Shown here: positions 16,670-24,521 of the stretch, one piece after another | Position numbering within the stretch: the first letter of the stretch is position 1 | How the letters are laid out: each line of letters begins with the position of its first letter | Origin: Burkholderiales bacterium | GTDB taxonomy: Bacteria; Pseudomonadota; Gammaproteobacteria; Burkholderiales; SG8-39 | Direction: 5' to 3' | Length of the DNA stretch: 33,300 bases | Assembly (NCBI GenBank): GCA_014860355.1 | Contig: JACZJV010000007.1 | Coordinates: forward strand, 1-33,300 | Translations under genes and position numbers: made by a program | Notes under the pieces: generated by a model | Databases searched by the model: none | Told to the model about the DNA's origin: nothing | Seen by the model: only the letters and a program-made list of their open reading frames with translations

Positions 16670-19131
16670 GATGCCGCCCTTTGCGCAGGCCTGCCCGCAG
16701 CATTCCGGACCGCCATCTTGCTCTCGCTGCCATCGCCGCCTTCAGCCGGCGGAATGACGAAGGTCGGCTCGACGTAGGGCACGTCGGGAAAATGATCCGG
16801 ACCCACACGCGCGTCCTTGCCTTCGCGCTTCAGGTGCAGCGCGCGCAGGATTTTCTCCGGAGTGACCGGCACTTCGTCGATGCGAACGCCGACCGCGTCG
16901 AACACGGCGTTGGCCACCGCAGGCATCACCGGCAGCAGCGGCCCCTGGCCGACTTCCTTGGCTCCGAAGGGGCAATTCGGGTCGGGATCCTCGATCAAAT
17001 ACACCTCGACCTCGGGCATGTCCAGCGCAGTGATGCTCTTGTATTCGAGCAGCGACGGAATCTTGTGCACCAGCGCGCTGGACAGCTTGGGCGGCAGGCG
17101 CCGGAACACCTGCTCTTCCATCAAGGCCTCGCCCAGGCCCATGTAGACGCCGCCTATGACCTGGCCGTGGGCCAGGGTCGGGTTGAGCGCGCGGCCGATG
17201 TCGTGCGCGACCCAGATCTTGGGCACGGTGATCCAGCCGGTATGTTCGTCCACTTCCACTTCGACCACACAGGCGGAAAAGGAATAGGCCGGCGACGGAC
17301 CCACGCCCGCCGCCTTGAACTTGCCCGGCGGCTTGGGCGGCGTGTAGGAGCCCACGGTGGCGAGGGTGCCGAACCTGGTCTCGGCATACACCACCGCCTC
17401 GGCGAAGCTCATGCTCTTCGCTGCATCGCCCGCCGCGTACACGCGTCCCTGCGAGAGCACGATGCTCTCGGACAGCACTTCGAGCTGTTCCGCCGCCGCG
17501 GTTACCAGCATCTCGCGCGCGCGCCCGGCCGCCTGCAGCGCCGCATTGCCCATCATCAGCGTCACGCGGCTGGAGTACGAACCGAGGTCGATCGGCGTGA
17601 TACCGGTATCGCCGGTGACACAGCGCACTTCTTTGGTGCTGATGCCCAGGGTTTCCGCCACTACCGCGGCGAGCACGTCGTCCGAACCCTGCCCGACTTC
17701 GGTCGCGCCGCAGAATACGGTGACCTGTCCGCTGCGGTCCAGTGTCAGTTGCACCCCGGTATGCGGCATCTTGTTCCAGTAGATCGATACGCCCGCGCCG
17801 GTCATGTAGGAACTGCAGGCTATGCCGACGCCGCGGCCCTGCGCCAGCTTGCCGTGCTTTTGCTTCCAGCCCGAGCCCGCCACGACTTGGCGTATGCATT
17901 CGGCGAGGCCGTTGCTGCCGATCTTGAGCCAGCTCGCGGTGAGCGAATTGGCCTTGGTCACCATGTTGAGGCGCAGATCCGCCGGATCGAGCTTGAGCTT
18001 TTCGGCGATCTTGTCGAGTTGCACTTCCTGGCCGAATCGCGGCTGCGGCGTGCCGTGGCCGCGCTTGGGTCCGCAGGCGGGCTTGTTGGTGAACATCCTG
18101 CAGGCCTCGAATTTGAAGCGCGGCAACTCATAGGTGAGCGGCGTCAGCACCCCGGTGTAGAAGGTGCTCGCCGGACCGTGCGAACCGTAGGCGCCGCCGT
18201 CGAGCAGGGTCTGCAGGTGCATGCCGGTAAGCCTGCCGTCCTTGGTCACGCCGGTGCGGAACTTCATCAGCACCGGATGCCGGCCACGGTGCAGGTAGAA
18301 CACCTCTTCGCGCGTTAGGCAGATTTTCACCGGCCGGCCGAGCAGCAGCGCGGCTTTGGACACCACGATTTCATGGCCCGCCGGATCGCACTTGCCGCCG
18401 AAGCCGCCGCCGTTGTCGCAGGCGATCACGCGTATGTGCGCGGCCGACATCTGCAGCGCGCGCGCGAGTTGCCGGTGCAGGTAATGCGGGTCCTGGGTGC
18501 TAGTCCATAGCATCAGCTTGCCCTCGCCCTCGATGGCCGCGAGCGAGGCATGCTGCTCCATCGGCATATGCGTGTTGCCTTCGAAGAAGAACACGTCCTC
18601 GAACACGTGATCCGAGTTTTCCAGCGCCTCCTCGACGTCGCCGAACTCGAAGGACTGGTTGCGGTGGATGTTGCCCGAATCGGTGTAGTCGTGTATGCGC
18701 GCCTGCGGCTGCGCCAGCGCCTCTTCGGGCGTCGCTATCGTCGGCAGGAGCTGGTATTTCACTACGATCAGCTTCAGCGCCTCCGCGGCCGTCTGCTCGT
18801 CGACGGCCACCACCGCGGCCACCGGGTCGCCGACGTAGCGCACGCGCTCGGGCGCAAGCGGGTATTCGTCCTGCGCCACCGGCATGATGCCGAAGGGGAC
18901 GGGAAAATCCTTGCCTGTGAGCACCAGCTGCACGCCGGGATGGCCTTGGGCGCGCGCGACGTCGATCGCCTCGATCAGCGCATGCGGATGCGGCGAGCGC
19001 AAGAGTTTCATATGCAGCATGCGCGCGAGCTTCAGATCGTCGGCGTAGCGCAGCTCGCCCGTCACCTTGGCGCGGCCGTCGACGCGCCTGCGCGCATGGC
19101 CGATGACATCGAACTTCTTCTGCGTGCTCAT
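16666..19131 (-). CDS. hcrA: Molybdenum hydroxylase large subunit, 4-hydroxybenzoyl-CoA reductase alpha type
   Basis: The 821-residue catalytic subunit binds the molybdopterin cytosine dinucleotide cofactor. Motifs include RVDGRAKVTGELRYADD near the start, GGGFGGK (241-247), GPKRGHGTPQPRF (354-366) and, near the end, FGAKEVGQGPLLP with the glutamate expected in the active site. The frame is open for another 116 codons upstream, but these are antisense-like and overlap the small-subunit gene; the ATG at 19131 overlaps that gene's stop by four bases and is the real start. It is about 50 residues longer than the best-known homologue as I recall it, mainly from an Ala/Arg-rich tail. Confidence 0.82.
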   Translation of the reverse strand: MSTQKKFDVIGHARRRVDGRAKVTGELRYADDLKLARMLHMKLLRSPHPHALIEAIDVARAQGHPGVQLVLTGKDFPVPFGIMPVAQDEYPLAPERVRYVGDPVAAVVAVDEQTAAEALKLIVVKYQLLPTIATPEEALAQPQARIHDYTDSGNIHRNQSFEFGDVEEALENSDHVFEDVFFFEGNTHMPMEQHASLAAIEGEGKLMLWTSTQDPHYLHRQLARALQMSAAHIRVIACDNGGGFGGKCDPAGHEIVVSKAALLLGRPVKICLTREEVFYLHRGRHPVLMKFRTGVTKDGRLTGMHLQTLLDGGAYGSHGPASTFYTGVLTPLTYELPRFKFEACRMFTNKPACGPKRGHGTPQPRFGQEVQLDKIAEKLKLDPADLRLNMVTKANSLTASWLKIGSNGLAECIRQVVAGSGWKQKHGKLAQGRGVGIACSSYMTGAGVSIYWNKMPHTGVQLTLDRSGQVTVFCGATEVGQGSDDVLAAVVAETLGISTKEVRCVTGDTGITPIDLGSYSSRVTLMMGNAALQAAGRAREMLVTAAAEQLEVLSESIVLSQGRVYAAGDAAKSMSFAEAVVYAETRFGTLATVGSYTPPKPPGKFKAAGVGPSPAYSFSACVVEVEVDEHTGWITVPKIWVAHDIGRALNPTLAHGQVIGGVYMGLGEALMEEQVFRRLPPKLSSALVHKIPSLLEYKSITALDMPEVEVYLIEDPDPNCPFGAKEVGQGPLLPVMPAVANAVFDAVGVRIDEVPVTPEKILRALHLKREGKDARVGPDHFPDVPYVEPTFVIPPAEGGDGSESKMAVRNAAGRPAQRAAS

Positions 19132-19643
19132 GCCCGCGCCCTCTTTTCGTTGATGATGCGCGCAGCTTCTTCGACCGAGTCGACGATTTGCTGATAGCCG
19201 GTGCAACGGCACAGATTGCCTGCGAGCGCCTCCTTGATGCGTTCGCGGCTGGGATTGGGCTCGGCATCGAGTAGCCCTTTCGCCGTCATCAGCACCCCCG
19301 GAGTACAGTAGCCGCACTGGGAACCCCCGTGGTCGGAAAAAGCCGCCTGCAGGGGGTGCAATTCGGGGCCTTCGGCGAGTCCTTCGATCGTTTCTATCGA
19401 ACTGCCGTCGCACTCGATCGCCAGCTTGAGACAGGACAGCAGCGGCTGGCCGTCGACCAGCACCGCGCAGGCGCCGCATTCACCCAGTTCGCAGCCGTGC
19501 TTGGTTCCGGTGAGATCCAGGTCCTCGCGCAGCACTTCGAGCAGCGTCTTGTACGGCGCAAACCCGACCTCGACTTCCTCGCCGTTCACGCGCAGGGTGA
19601 TATAGACCTTGCGCCTGTCGACCGCCTTGAACACCGTATTCAT
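19128..19643 (-). CDS. hcrC: Molybdenum hydroxylase small subunit with two [2Fe-2S] clusters
   Basis: The 171-residue electron-transfer subunit has a plant-type cluster site (Cys51, 56, 59 and 71, in GCELGECGACAVLVDG) and the second, helical cluster site (Cys110, 113, 145 and 147, in QCGYCTPG and CRCTGYQ). It passes electrons between the molybdenum site and the FAD subunit. GGAGG precedes the ATG by six bases. The ATG overlaps the tetR stop and its own stop overlaps the large-subunit start, each by four bases, so all four genes are translationally coupled. Confidence 0.88.
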   Translation of the reverse strand: MNTVFKAVDRRKVYITLRVNGEEVEVGFAPYKTLLEVLREDLDLTGTKHGCELGECGACAVLVDGQPLLSCLKLAIECDGSSIETIEGLAEGPELHPLQAAFSDHGGSQCGYCTPGVLMTAKGLLDAEPNPSRERIKEALAGNLCRCTGYQQIVDSVEEAARIINEKRARA

Positions 19644-20362
19644 TTTCGACCTCCGGATAGTGCCCTCGCGGGCTTGGTGAGAGTCTGCTGAGCTGCGGCG
19701 GCCAGCCCGCGCACCAGGTAGTCCGCCAGTCCGTCGGCTATCGCAGTGACGCTTTGCGCGCCGTCGGGCCGGTACCAGCGCGAGGTCCAGTTGAGCGCGC
19801 CAAGGACTGCGCGCGCCACCAGTGCGGCGTCGCAGGGTGCAAATTCGCCGCGCTGGACCCCTTGGACGATCAGGGCACGTACCGCCTGCTCGTACTTGTC
19901 GCGCTTTTCGATGATGGAGCTGCGCAGGTTTTCCGCCAGCATGTCAACCTCCAGATGCGCGGTCGCGCCTTCCATTTCCTCCAGCGTGTAGTGCAAATGG
20001 GCGCGGATGACCGTGCGCAGCTGTTCCGCCGCCGGCAATTTGGCGGCGCGCGCCGCCTGCGCCGCTTCCAGCATGCGGTCCACCGTGCGGTCCTGGCAGA
20101 AGAACAGCAGTTCGTCCTTGCCGGCGAAGTAGTAATAAAGATTGCCCGGGGAGAGGTCGGCCTCCTGCGCAATATCGCGCATTCCGGCTGCAGCCACACC
20201 GCTGCGCCGGAATACCCGTGCGGCGGCGCGCAGTATGTCCAGGCGCCGCGCTTCGCCCCTGCGGCGCACGCGGTCTGATGCCGTGCGATTGGGCAGCGTG
20301 CGGCCGGACTCGGCCCGGGTCGCAGCCCCACGATTGGAACCTGAATTCAAACTTTGAACCAT
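19640..20362 (-). CDS. TetR-family transcriptional regulator
   Basis: The 240-residue protein has an N-terminal TetR DNA-binding domain (about residues 38-88; ILRAAARVFRRSGVAAAGMRDIAQEADLSPGNLYYYFAGKDELL), then a ligand-binding helical domain. It heads the molybdenum enzyme operon with a four-base overlap, so it most likely senses the pathway substrate or a CoA ester and represses this operon. The ATG at 20362 sits in the centre of a perfect palindrome, and the nearest Shine-Dalgarno-like GGGGAG is about 17 bases upstream. The first 35 residues are basic and disordered-looking; a GTG at codon 32 is an alternative start. Confidence 0.88.
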   Translation of the reverse strand: MVQSLNSGSNRGAATRAESGRTLPNRTASDRVRRRGEARRLDILRAAARVFRRSGVAAAGMRDIAQEADLSPGNLYYYFAGKDELLFFCQDRTVDRMLEAAQAARAAKLPAAEQLRTVIRAHLHYTLEEMEGATAHLEVDMLAENLRSSIIEKRDKYEQAVRALIVQGVQRGEFAPCDAALVARAVLGALNWTSRWYRPDGAQSVTAIADGLADYLVRGLAAAAQQTLTKPARALSGGRK

Positions 20363-20372
20363 GGTTCAAAGT
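20351..20372. promoter_or_regulatory. 22-bp perfect palindrome, probable TetR operator
   Basis: The half-sites ACTTTGAACCA and TGGTTCAAAGT meet at 20361/20362 without a single mismatch. The centre (CCATGG) contains the start codon of the tetR gene. TetR-family repressors bind palindromes of this kind, often next to their own gene. Its location between the divergent tetR-hcr-like and PQQ dehydrogenase operons means it could govern one or both. Confidence 0.7.
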
Positions 20373-20502
20373 CTATCCGCTCCCCGGACGGATTGCAAGC
20401 AGTTCGCGTTGCGCTGACCTGTCGTCTGGCCGGACATGGGCGCCGGATACGCCGGCACCGCCCGCGCATCCGTGGCAAAACCGCAATACCTGCCCAAGAG
20501 TA

Positions 20503-20530
20503 TTGACGCCGCGCGCGAATACGATAATGG
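20503..20530 (+). promoter_or_regulatory. Weak candidate promoter of the PQQ dehydrogenase operon
   Basis: TTGACG (20503-20508) is a good -35 box. The best downstream AT-rich block is GATAATGG (20523-20530); depending on which six bases are used the spacing is 14-16, shorter than ideal. It lies about 95-120 bases before the dehydrogenase start codon. Confidence 0.28.
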
Positions 20531-20624
20531 TTACTATTCCTTGTACCCGCGCGTATCGGAGAAGACCAGGACGAGGATCCAACTTCACGTGTTCCCATTG
20601 CCAACCAGAAAAAGGAAGAAGTCA

Positions 20625-21941
20625 ATGAAACCAATGAACGGAGTGCTTGCCAAACGAAAACCGCTGTTCGCGGCTGTATGCCTGGCATTGTTGTGCTCGG
20701 CGGGCACGGGCTTTGCGAAGGATGACGATCAGAACCTTTCCAAATTGGGCGCGTTCAAGCGTACCGACACCGCGCCCGGCAGGATCGTGCCGCAAGGCGG
20801 CCCGTACGCCGAGAACCTGAAGAAGGTTCTGCAGCGCATCAAGATGCCCGAGGGCTTCAAGATCGAACTGTTCGCCATCGTGCCCGACGCCAGGCAGATG
20901 GCGGTGAGCCGCAACAAGGCTACCGTATGGGTCGGAACGAGGAAGTCCACCGTCTGGTCGGTGACCGACCGCGACATGGACAACGTCGCCGACACCGTCG
21001 ACGAATTCAGCCCGAGCGTGAAATTCGACGTGCCGGCCGGCGCCTGCTACTCGCCCGACGGCTTCCTGTTCGTTGCGGAGCGCAATCGCGTAATGATGTT
21101 CCCGGCTGCCGAATACTTCATGGAAAGCCCGGACACGGTCGCGATACCGATCGTCAAGCAGGGCGAGTTGATCCCGCCCGAGGAGGAATCCTACAACCAC
21201 AGCGCGCGCGCCTGCGCCATCGGCCCAGACAACAGGATCTACATCACCCTCGGGCAGCCGTTCAACGTGACCCCGTCGGAAAAAGTCGATCTGTACCGCA
21301 AGTTGGGCGTCGGCGGCATAGTCAGCTTCAACCGGGATGGAAAAGACCGCCAGGTCGTACTCACCGGGATGCGCAATTCCTCCGGCCTCGCGTTCAATCC
21401 CAAGGACGCCAGCCTGTGGTTCACCGACAATCAGGTCGACGGCATGGGCGACGAGATCCCGCCGGGCGAACTCGACCGCGTGCCGCTGGAAAACGGCAAG
21501 CTCAAGCTCGGCATGTGGTACGGCTTCCCCTGGTACGGCGGCGGCAGCACCCGTACCGACGAGTACAAGAACACGCCTATCCCCAAGGAACTCGCCGACA
21601 AGTATGTCAAGCCCGAGGTCGAGATGATCGCGCATGCGGCGGACCTGGGCATGATGTTCTACACCGGCAGGATGTTCCCGGCGAAGTACCAAAACGCGAT
21701 CTTCAACGCGCAGCACGGTTCCTGGAACGCGGTCAAACCCAGGGGAGCCCGGGTCATGGTGACCTATCTCGACGCCAAGGGTCATGCCACGAAGACCGAG
21801 CCCTTCGCCGAAGGCTGGATGAACGAGGACGGCGTCTACCTCGGCCGGCCGGTTGACGTGCGCCAGTACGTCGACGGTTCGCTTCTGGTGGCGGACGACA
21901 AGGCCGGCGCCATCTACCGCATTTCCTACCAGAGCAAGTAG
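20625..21941 (+). CDS. PQQ-dependent sugar/sorbosone dehydrogenase-like protein
   Basis: The 438-residue protein starts with a signal peptide (positive MKPMNGVLAKRK, hydrophobic core, cleavage after GTGFA at about 31), so it acts in the periplasm. The rest is a beta-propeller of the soluble glucose / sorbosone dehydrogenase family. His192 (in YNHSARACAIGPDNRIYIT) and Arg250-Asn251 (in GMRNSSGLAF) match, by remembered alignment, the catalytic histidine and the PQQ-contacting Arg-Asn of soluble glucose dehydrogenase. The C-terminus GRPVDVRQYVDGSLLVADD is also typical. The ATG at 20625 has AAAGGAAG upstream; an earlier in-frame ATG at 20436 would hide the signal peptide. The substrate is unknown. 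A cytochrome and a PqqU-like receptor follow. Confidence 0.82.
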   Translation: MKPMNGVLAKRKPLFAAVCLALLCSAGTGFAKDDDQNLSKLGAFKRTDTAPGRIVPQGGPYAENLKKVLQRIKMPEGFKIELFAIVPDARQMAVSRNKATVWVGTRKSTVWSVTDRDMDNVADTVDEFSPSVKFDVPAGACYSPDGFLFVAERNRVMMFPAAEYFMESPDTVAIPIVKQGELIPPEEESYNHSARACAIGPDNRIYITLGQPFNVTPSEKVDLYRKLGVGGIVSFNRDGKDRQVVLTGMRNSSGLAFNPKDASLWFTDNQVDGMGDEIPPGELDRVPLENGKLKLGMWYGFPWYGGGSTRTDEYKNTPIPKELADKYVKPEVEMIAHAADLGMMFYTGRMFPAKYQNAIFNAQHGSWNAVKPRGARVMVTYLDAKGHATKTEPFAEGWMNEDGVYLGRPVDVRQYVDGSLLVADDKAGAIYRISYQSK

Positions 21942-21953
21942 CAAGAAGAAAAC

Positions 21954-21992
21954 GCGGGCCGGCCTATGCGACCGACCCGCTGCCATTTTTTT
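21954..21992 (+). terminator. Possible intrinsic terminator or attenuator
   Basis: The arms GCGGGCCGG (21954-21962) and CCGACCCGC (21972-21980) form a nine-position stem with one C-A mismatch. Seven Ts follow at 21986-21992, five bases after the stem. It lies between the dehydrogenase and cytochrome genes, so it would lower, not abolish, downstream expression. Confidence 0.45.
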
Positions 21993-22006
21993 GGACACCC
22001 CAAACA

Positions 22007-22354
22007 ATGCTACTGACAAAGAGTAAATTGCTCGCCCCGTCCCTGCTGCTTGCAGTTGTGGCCGGGTCGCTGGCTGAAGCGGTCCTGGCTGGCGACGCAG
22101 CAGCGGCGCGCGCCCAGGCGCAGGCCCTGTGCCAGAATTGCCATGGCGAGAACGGCATCGCGGTCCTCCCCGGCGCTGCGAACCTGAGCGGCCAGCAGAA
22201 GGAATACCTGCGGACGCAACTGCGCGCCTACCGGTCGGGCAGCCGCCGCGATGAGCAAATGAACGTCGTCGCGAAAACGCTCACCGATGCCGATATCGAG
22301 AACCTGGCCGAGTGGTATTCCAGCATCAAAATCACGGTCGAGACGCCCAAGTGA
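22007..22354 (+). CDS. Class I c-type cytochrome
   Basis: This small exported cytochrome (115 residues) has a signal peptide ending near VLA (residue 28) and one haem site, CQNCH at residues 42-46, with Met85 (DEQMNVVA) as the likely sixth ligand. The TLTDADIENLAEWYSS helix is typical of cytochrome c553/c4-like domains. Placed 65 bases after the PQQ-type dehydrogenase, it is the natural periplasmic electron acceptor for that enzyme. The ribosome site is weak (TTGGA about 12 bases upstream). A T-run hairpin precedes it. Confidence 0.88.
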   Translation: MLLTKSKLLAPSLLLAVVAGSLAEAVLAGDAAAARAQAQALCQNCHGENGIAVLPGAANLSGQQKEYLRTQLRAYRSGSRRDEQMNVVAKTLTDADIENLAEWYSSIKITVETPK

Positions 22355-22406
22355 GCGCGCCCGCCGAAGAAATGAGCGCAGCGTGCTTGAGATAGGCGTA
22401 CTCGCG

Positions 22407-24503
22407 ATGAATTCACCAGCGCGCGCCGCCGCCCCCCTCGTTTGCGCCACGCTCGCCGCGCTTTTTGGTGCAGCGCCGGCGGCGGCGCAGGACGCCGACG
22501 AGGGCGTGGTGGTGTCCGCCACCCGGACCGAGCGGCGCAATCTCGAGATCCCGGGCTCGGTCGACGTCGTCGGCGCCCGGACGCTGCGCGAGGGCAAGCC
22601 CATGGTCAACCTGTCGGAGTCGCTGGGCGGCGTGCCCGGGCTCAGGCTGCAGAACCGCCAGAACTACGCACAGGACCTGCAGCTCTCGATACGCGGCTTC
22701 GGCGCGCGCGCGCCTTTCGGCATCCGCGGCGTCAAGCTCTACGCCGACGGCATCCCCGCGACCATGCCCGACGGGCAGGGCCAGGCGGCGAATTTCAACC
22801 TGTCCACGGCGCAGCGCATCGAAGTGATGCGCGGGCCGCTCGCCGGCCTGTACGGCAATGCCTCCGGCGGCGTGATCAATCTGTACACTGCGGACGGTCC
22901 CAGGCGCCCGACCCTCTCAGGGGACCTGCTGCTCGGTGAGTACGGAACCCGGCGCGCCGGCGTGCAGGCAGGCGGCGAATCGGGCGCACTCAACTACATC
23001 GCCGACTGGTCGCAGTTCCACACCGACGGATACCGCGAGCACTCGGCCGCCGACCGCCAGCAGTTCAACGGCAAACTGAAATGGCTTGCCGGCGGGAACA
23101 CCCGCCTTAGCTTCGTGATCAACACGCTCTATCAGCCGGAAACGCAGGATCCGCTCGGGCTCACCGGGGCGCAGGCATCGGACAATCCGCGCCAGGTCGC
23201 CGCGCCGGCAATCTTGTTCGACACGCGCAAGACCGTGCGCCAGGAGCAGGCCGGCGCCACCATCGAGCAGCGCCTAGGTGCCGGCGACCTGTTGCGCGCG
23301 AGCCTGTATCTGGGCGACCGGCAGGTGCGCCAGTACCAGTCGATACCGCTGGTGGTGCAGAGCGCCCCCACGGCCTCCGGCGGCGTAGTCGATCTTGGAC
23401 GCCAATTTGGCGGCCTATCTCTCAACTGGATTCACGACGGCACGCTCGCCGGCCGCCCGCTGTCGTTCACGGGGGGGCTCGAGCAGGAAACGATGCAGGA
23501 GCGGCGCCGCGGCTACATCAATTTCTTCGGCGCCCTGGGCGCGCTCAAGCGCGACGAGGACGACCGGGTCGAGAGCAGCAATCTGTTCGCGCAGGCGGAC
23601 TGGCGCTACACCGAGCGCGCCAGCGTCAGCCTGGGGCTGCGCAGGACCCTGGTCAGATTCGACTCGCGCGACTACTACATCGTGGGTGCGAACCCCGACG
23701 ACAGCGGCGGCGCCAACTTTTCCAACACCAGCCCGGTCGCGGGACTCGCGTATCGCCTCGCGCCCGAGTTGAGCCTGTATGCAAGCGCCGGGCGCGGCTT
23801 CGAGACCCCGACCTTCACCGAACTCGCCTACCGCGCATCCGGCACCGGCCTCAATTTCGACCTCAAGCCCAGTCTCAGCACCAATGCCGAAATCGGCTTG
23901 AAAGGACGCATCGCAGAAGACCACAGGATTGCGCTGGCGTACTTCGACACGACCACCCACGACGAAATCGTGGTCGACACCGCAGCCGGCGGCCGCACCA
24001 TATACAAGAACGCCGGGCGCACCCGCCGCACTGGCTGGGAAGCCTCGTGGCAGGCGGTGCTGCCGGCAAACTTCGACGCGCAGATCGCCTACACCTTGAT
24101 CGACGCGCGCTATGACGAGGCGTTCACGAGCGGCTCGGCAGCGCTCAGCGTGCCCGCAGGGAACAAGCTCCCGGGCGTAGCGCGCACCTCGCTCTACGCC
24201 GAACTGCAGTGGCGACATTTCGAGACCGGGTTCTCTGCGGCGCTAGAGGGACTGCACAACAGCAGGGTGTACGTGGACGACCAGAACAGCGACGCGGCCG
24301 CGGCCTACACCATCGGCAACCTGCGCCTGGGCTTCGAGCAAAAGAAGGGCGACTGGCGCATCGCCGAAACCCTGCGCATAGACAACTTCACCGACCGCGC
24401 TTACATCGGCTCGGTGATCGTCGCCGACGGCAACGGGCGCTTTTTCGAACCCGCGCTGCCGCGCAATTTTTCCCTACTCGTAAGCGCCCGGCTCGCGTTC
24501 TGA
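22407..24503 (+). CDS. pqqU: TonB-dependent outer-membrane receptor, PqqU (YncD)-like
   Basis: The product has 698 residues from the ATG at 22407, with a signal peptide cut after AAPAAA. An upstream in-frame ATG at 22287 lies inside the cytochrome gene and is rejected. It has a plug domain (about 35-160) and a 22-strand-type barrel ending in phenylalanine. Stretches including NRQNYAQDLQLSIRGFG (83-99), GIPATMPDGQGQ (115-126), GRGFETPT, GGRTIYKNAGRTRR and GSVIVADGNGRFFEP closely match what I remember of E. coli YncD, which imports the cofactor PQQ. It is 52 bases after the cytochrome gene. An adjacent PQQ-type enzyme supports PQQ import as its job. Confidence 0.82.
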   Translation: MNSPARAAAPLVCATLAALFGAAPAAAQDADEGVVVSATRTERRNLEIPGSVDVVGARTLREGKPMVNLSESLGGVPGLRLQNRQNYAQDLQLSIRGFGARAPFGIRGVKLYADGIPATMPDGQGQAANFNLSTAQRIEVMRGPLAGLYGNASGGVINLYTADGPRRPTLSGDLLLGEYGTRRAGVQAGGESGALNYIADWSQFHTDGYREHSAADRQQFNGKLKWLAGGNTRLSFVINTLYQPETQDPLGLTGAQASDNPRQVAAPAILFDTRKTVRQEQAGATIEQRLGAGDLLRASLYLGDRQVRQYQSIPLVVQSAPTASGGVVDLGRQFGGLSLNWIHDGTLAGRPLSFTGGLEQETMQERRRGYINFFGALGALKRDEDDRVESSNLFAQADWRYTERASVSLGLRRTLVRFDSRDYYIVGANPDDSGGANFSNTSPVAGLAYRLAPELSLYASAGRGFETPTFTELAYRASGTGLNFDLKPSLSTNAEIGLKGRIAEDHRIALAYFDTTTHDEIVVDTAAGGRTIYKNAGRTRRTGWEASWQAVLPANFDAQIAYTLIDARYDEAFTSGSAALSVPAGNKLPGVARTSLYAELQWRHFETGFSAALEGLHNSRVYVDDQNSDAAAAYTIGNLRLGFEQKKGDWRIAETLRIDNFTDRAYIGSVIVADGNGRFFEPALPRNFSLLVSARLAF

Positions 24504-24521
24504 GCGCCGCCGGCGATAGTT

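Noticed and set aside
16681-18318. Open frame of 545 codons on the plus strand
   Set aside because: Antisense to the molybdenum enzyme large-subunit gene, with low-complexity, His/Arg-rich translation.
19132-19479. Upstream extension of the molybdenum enzyme large subunit by 116 codons
   Set aside because: It lies within the small-subunit gene and is Arg-rich shadow sequence; the ATGA overlap at 19128-19131 marks the real start.
20622-22019. Open frame of 465 codons on the minus strand
   Set aside because: Antisense to the PQQ-type dehydrogenase gene, whose signal peptide and propeller motifs are convincing.
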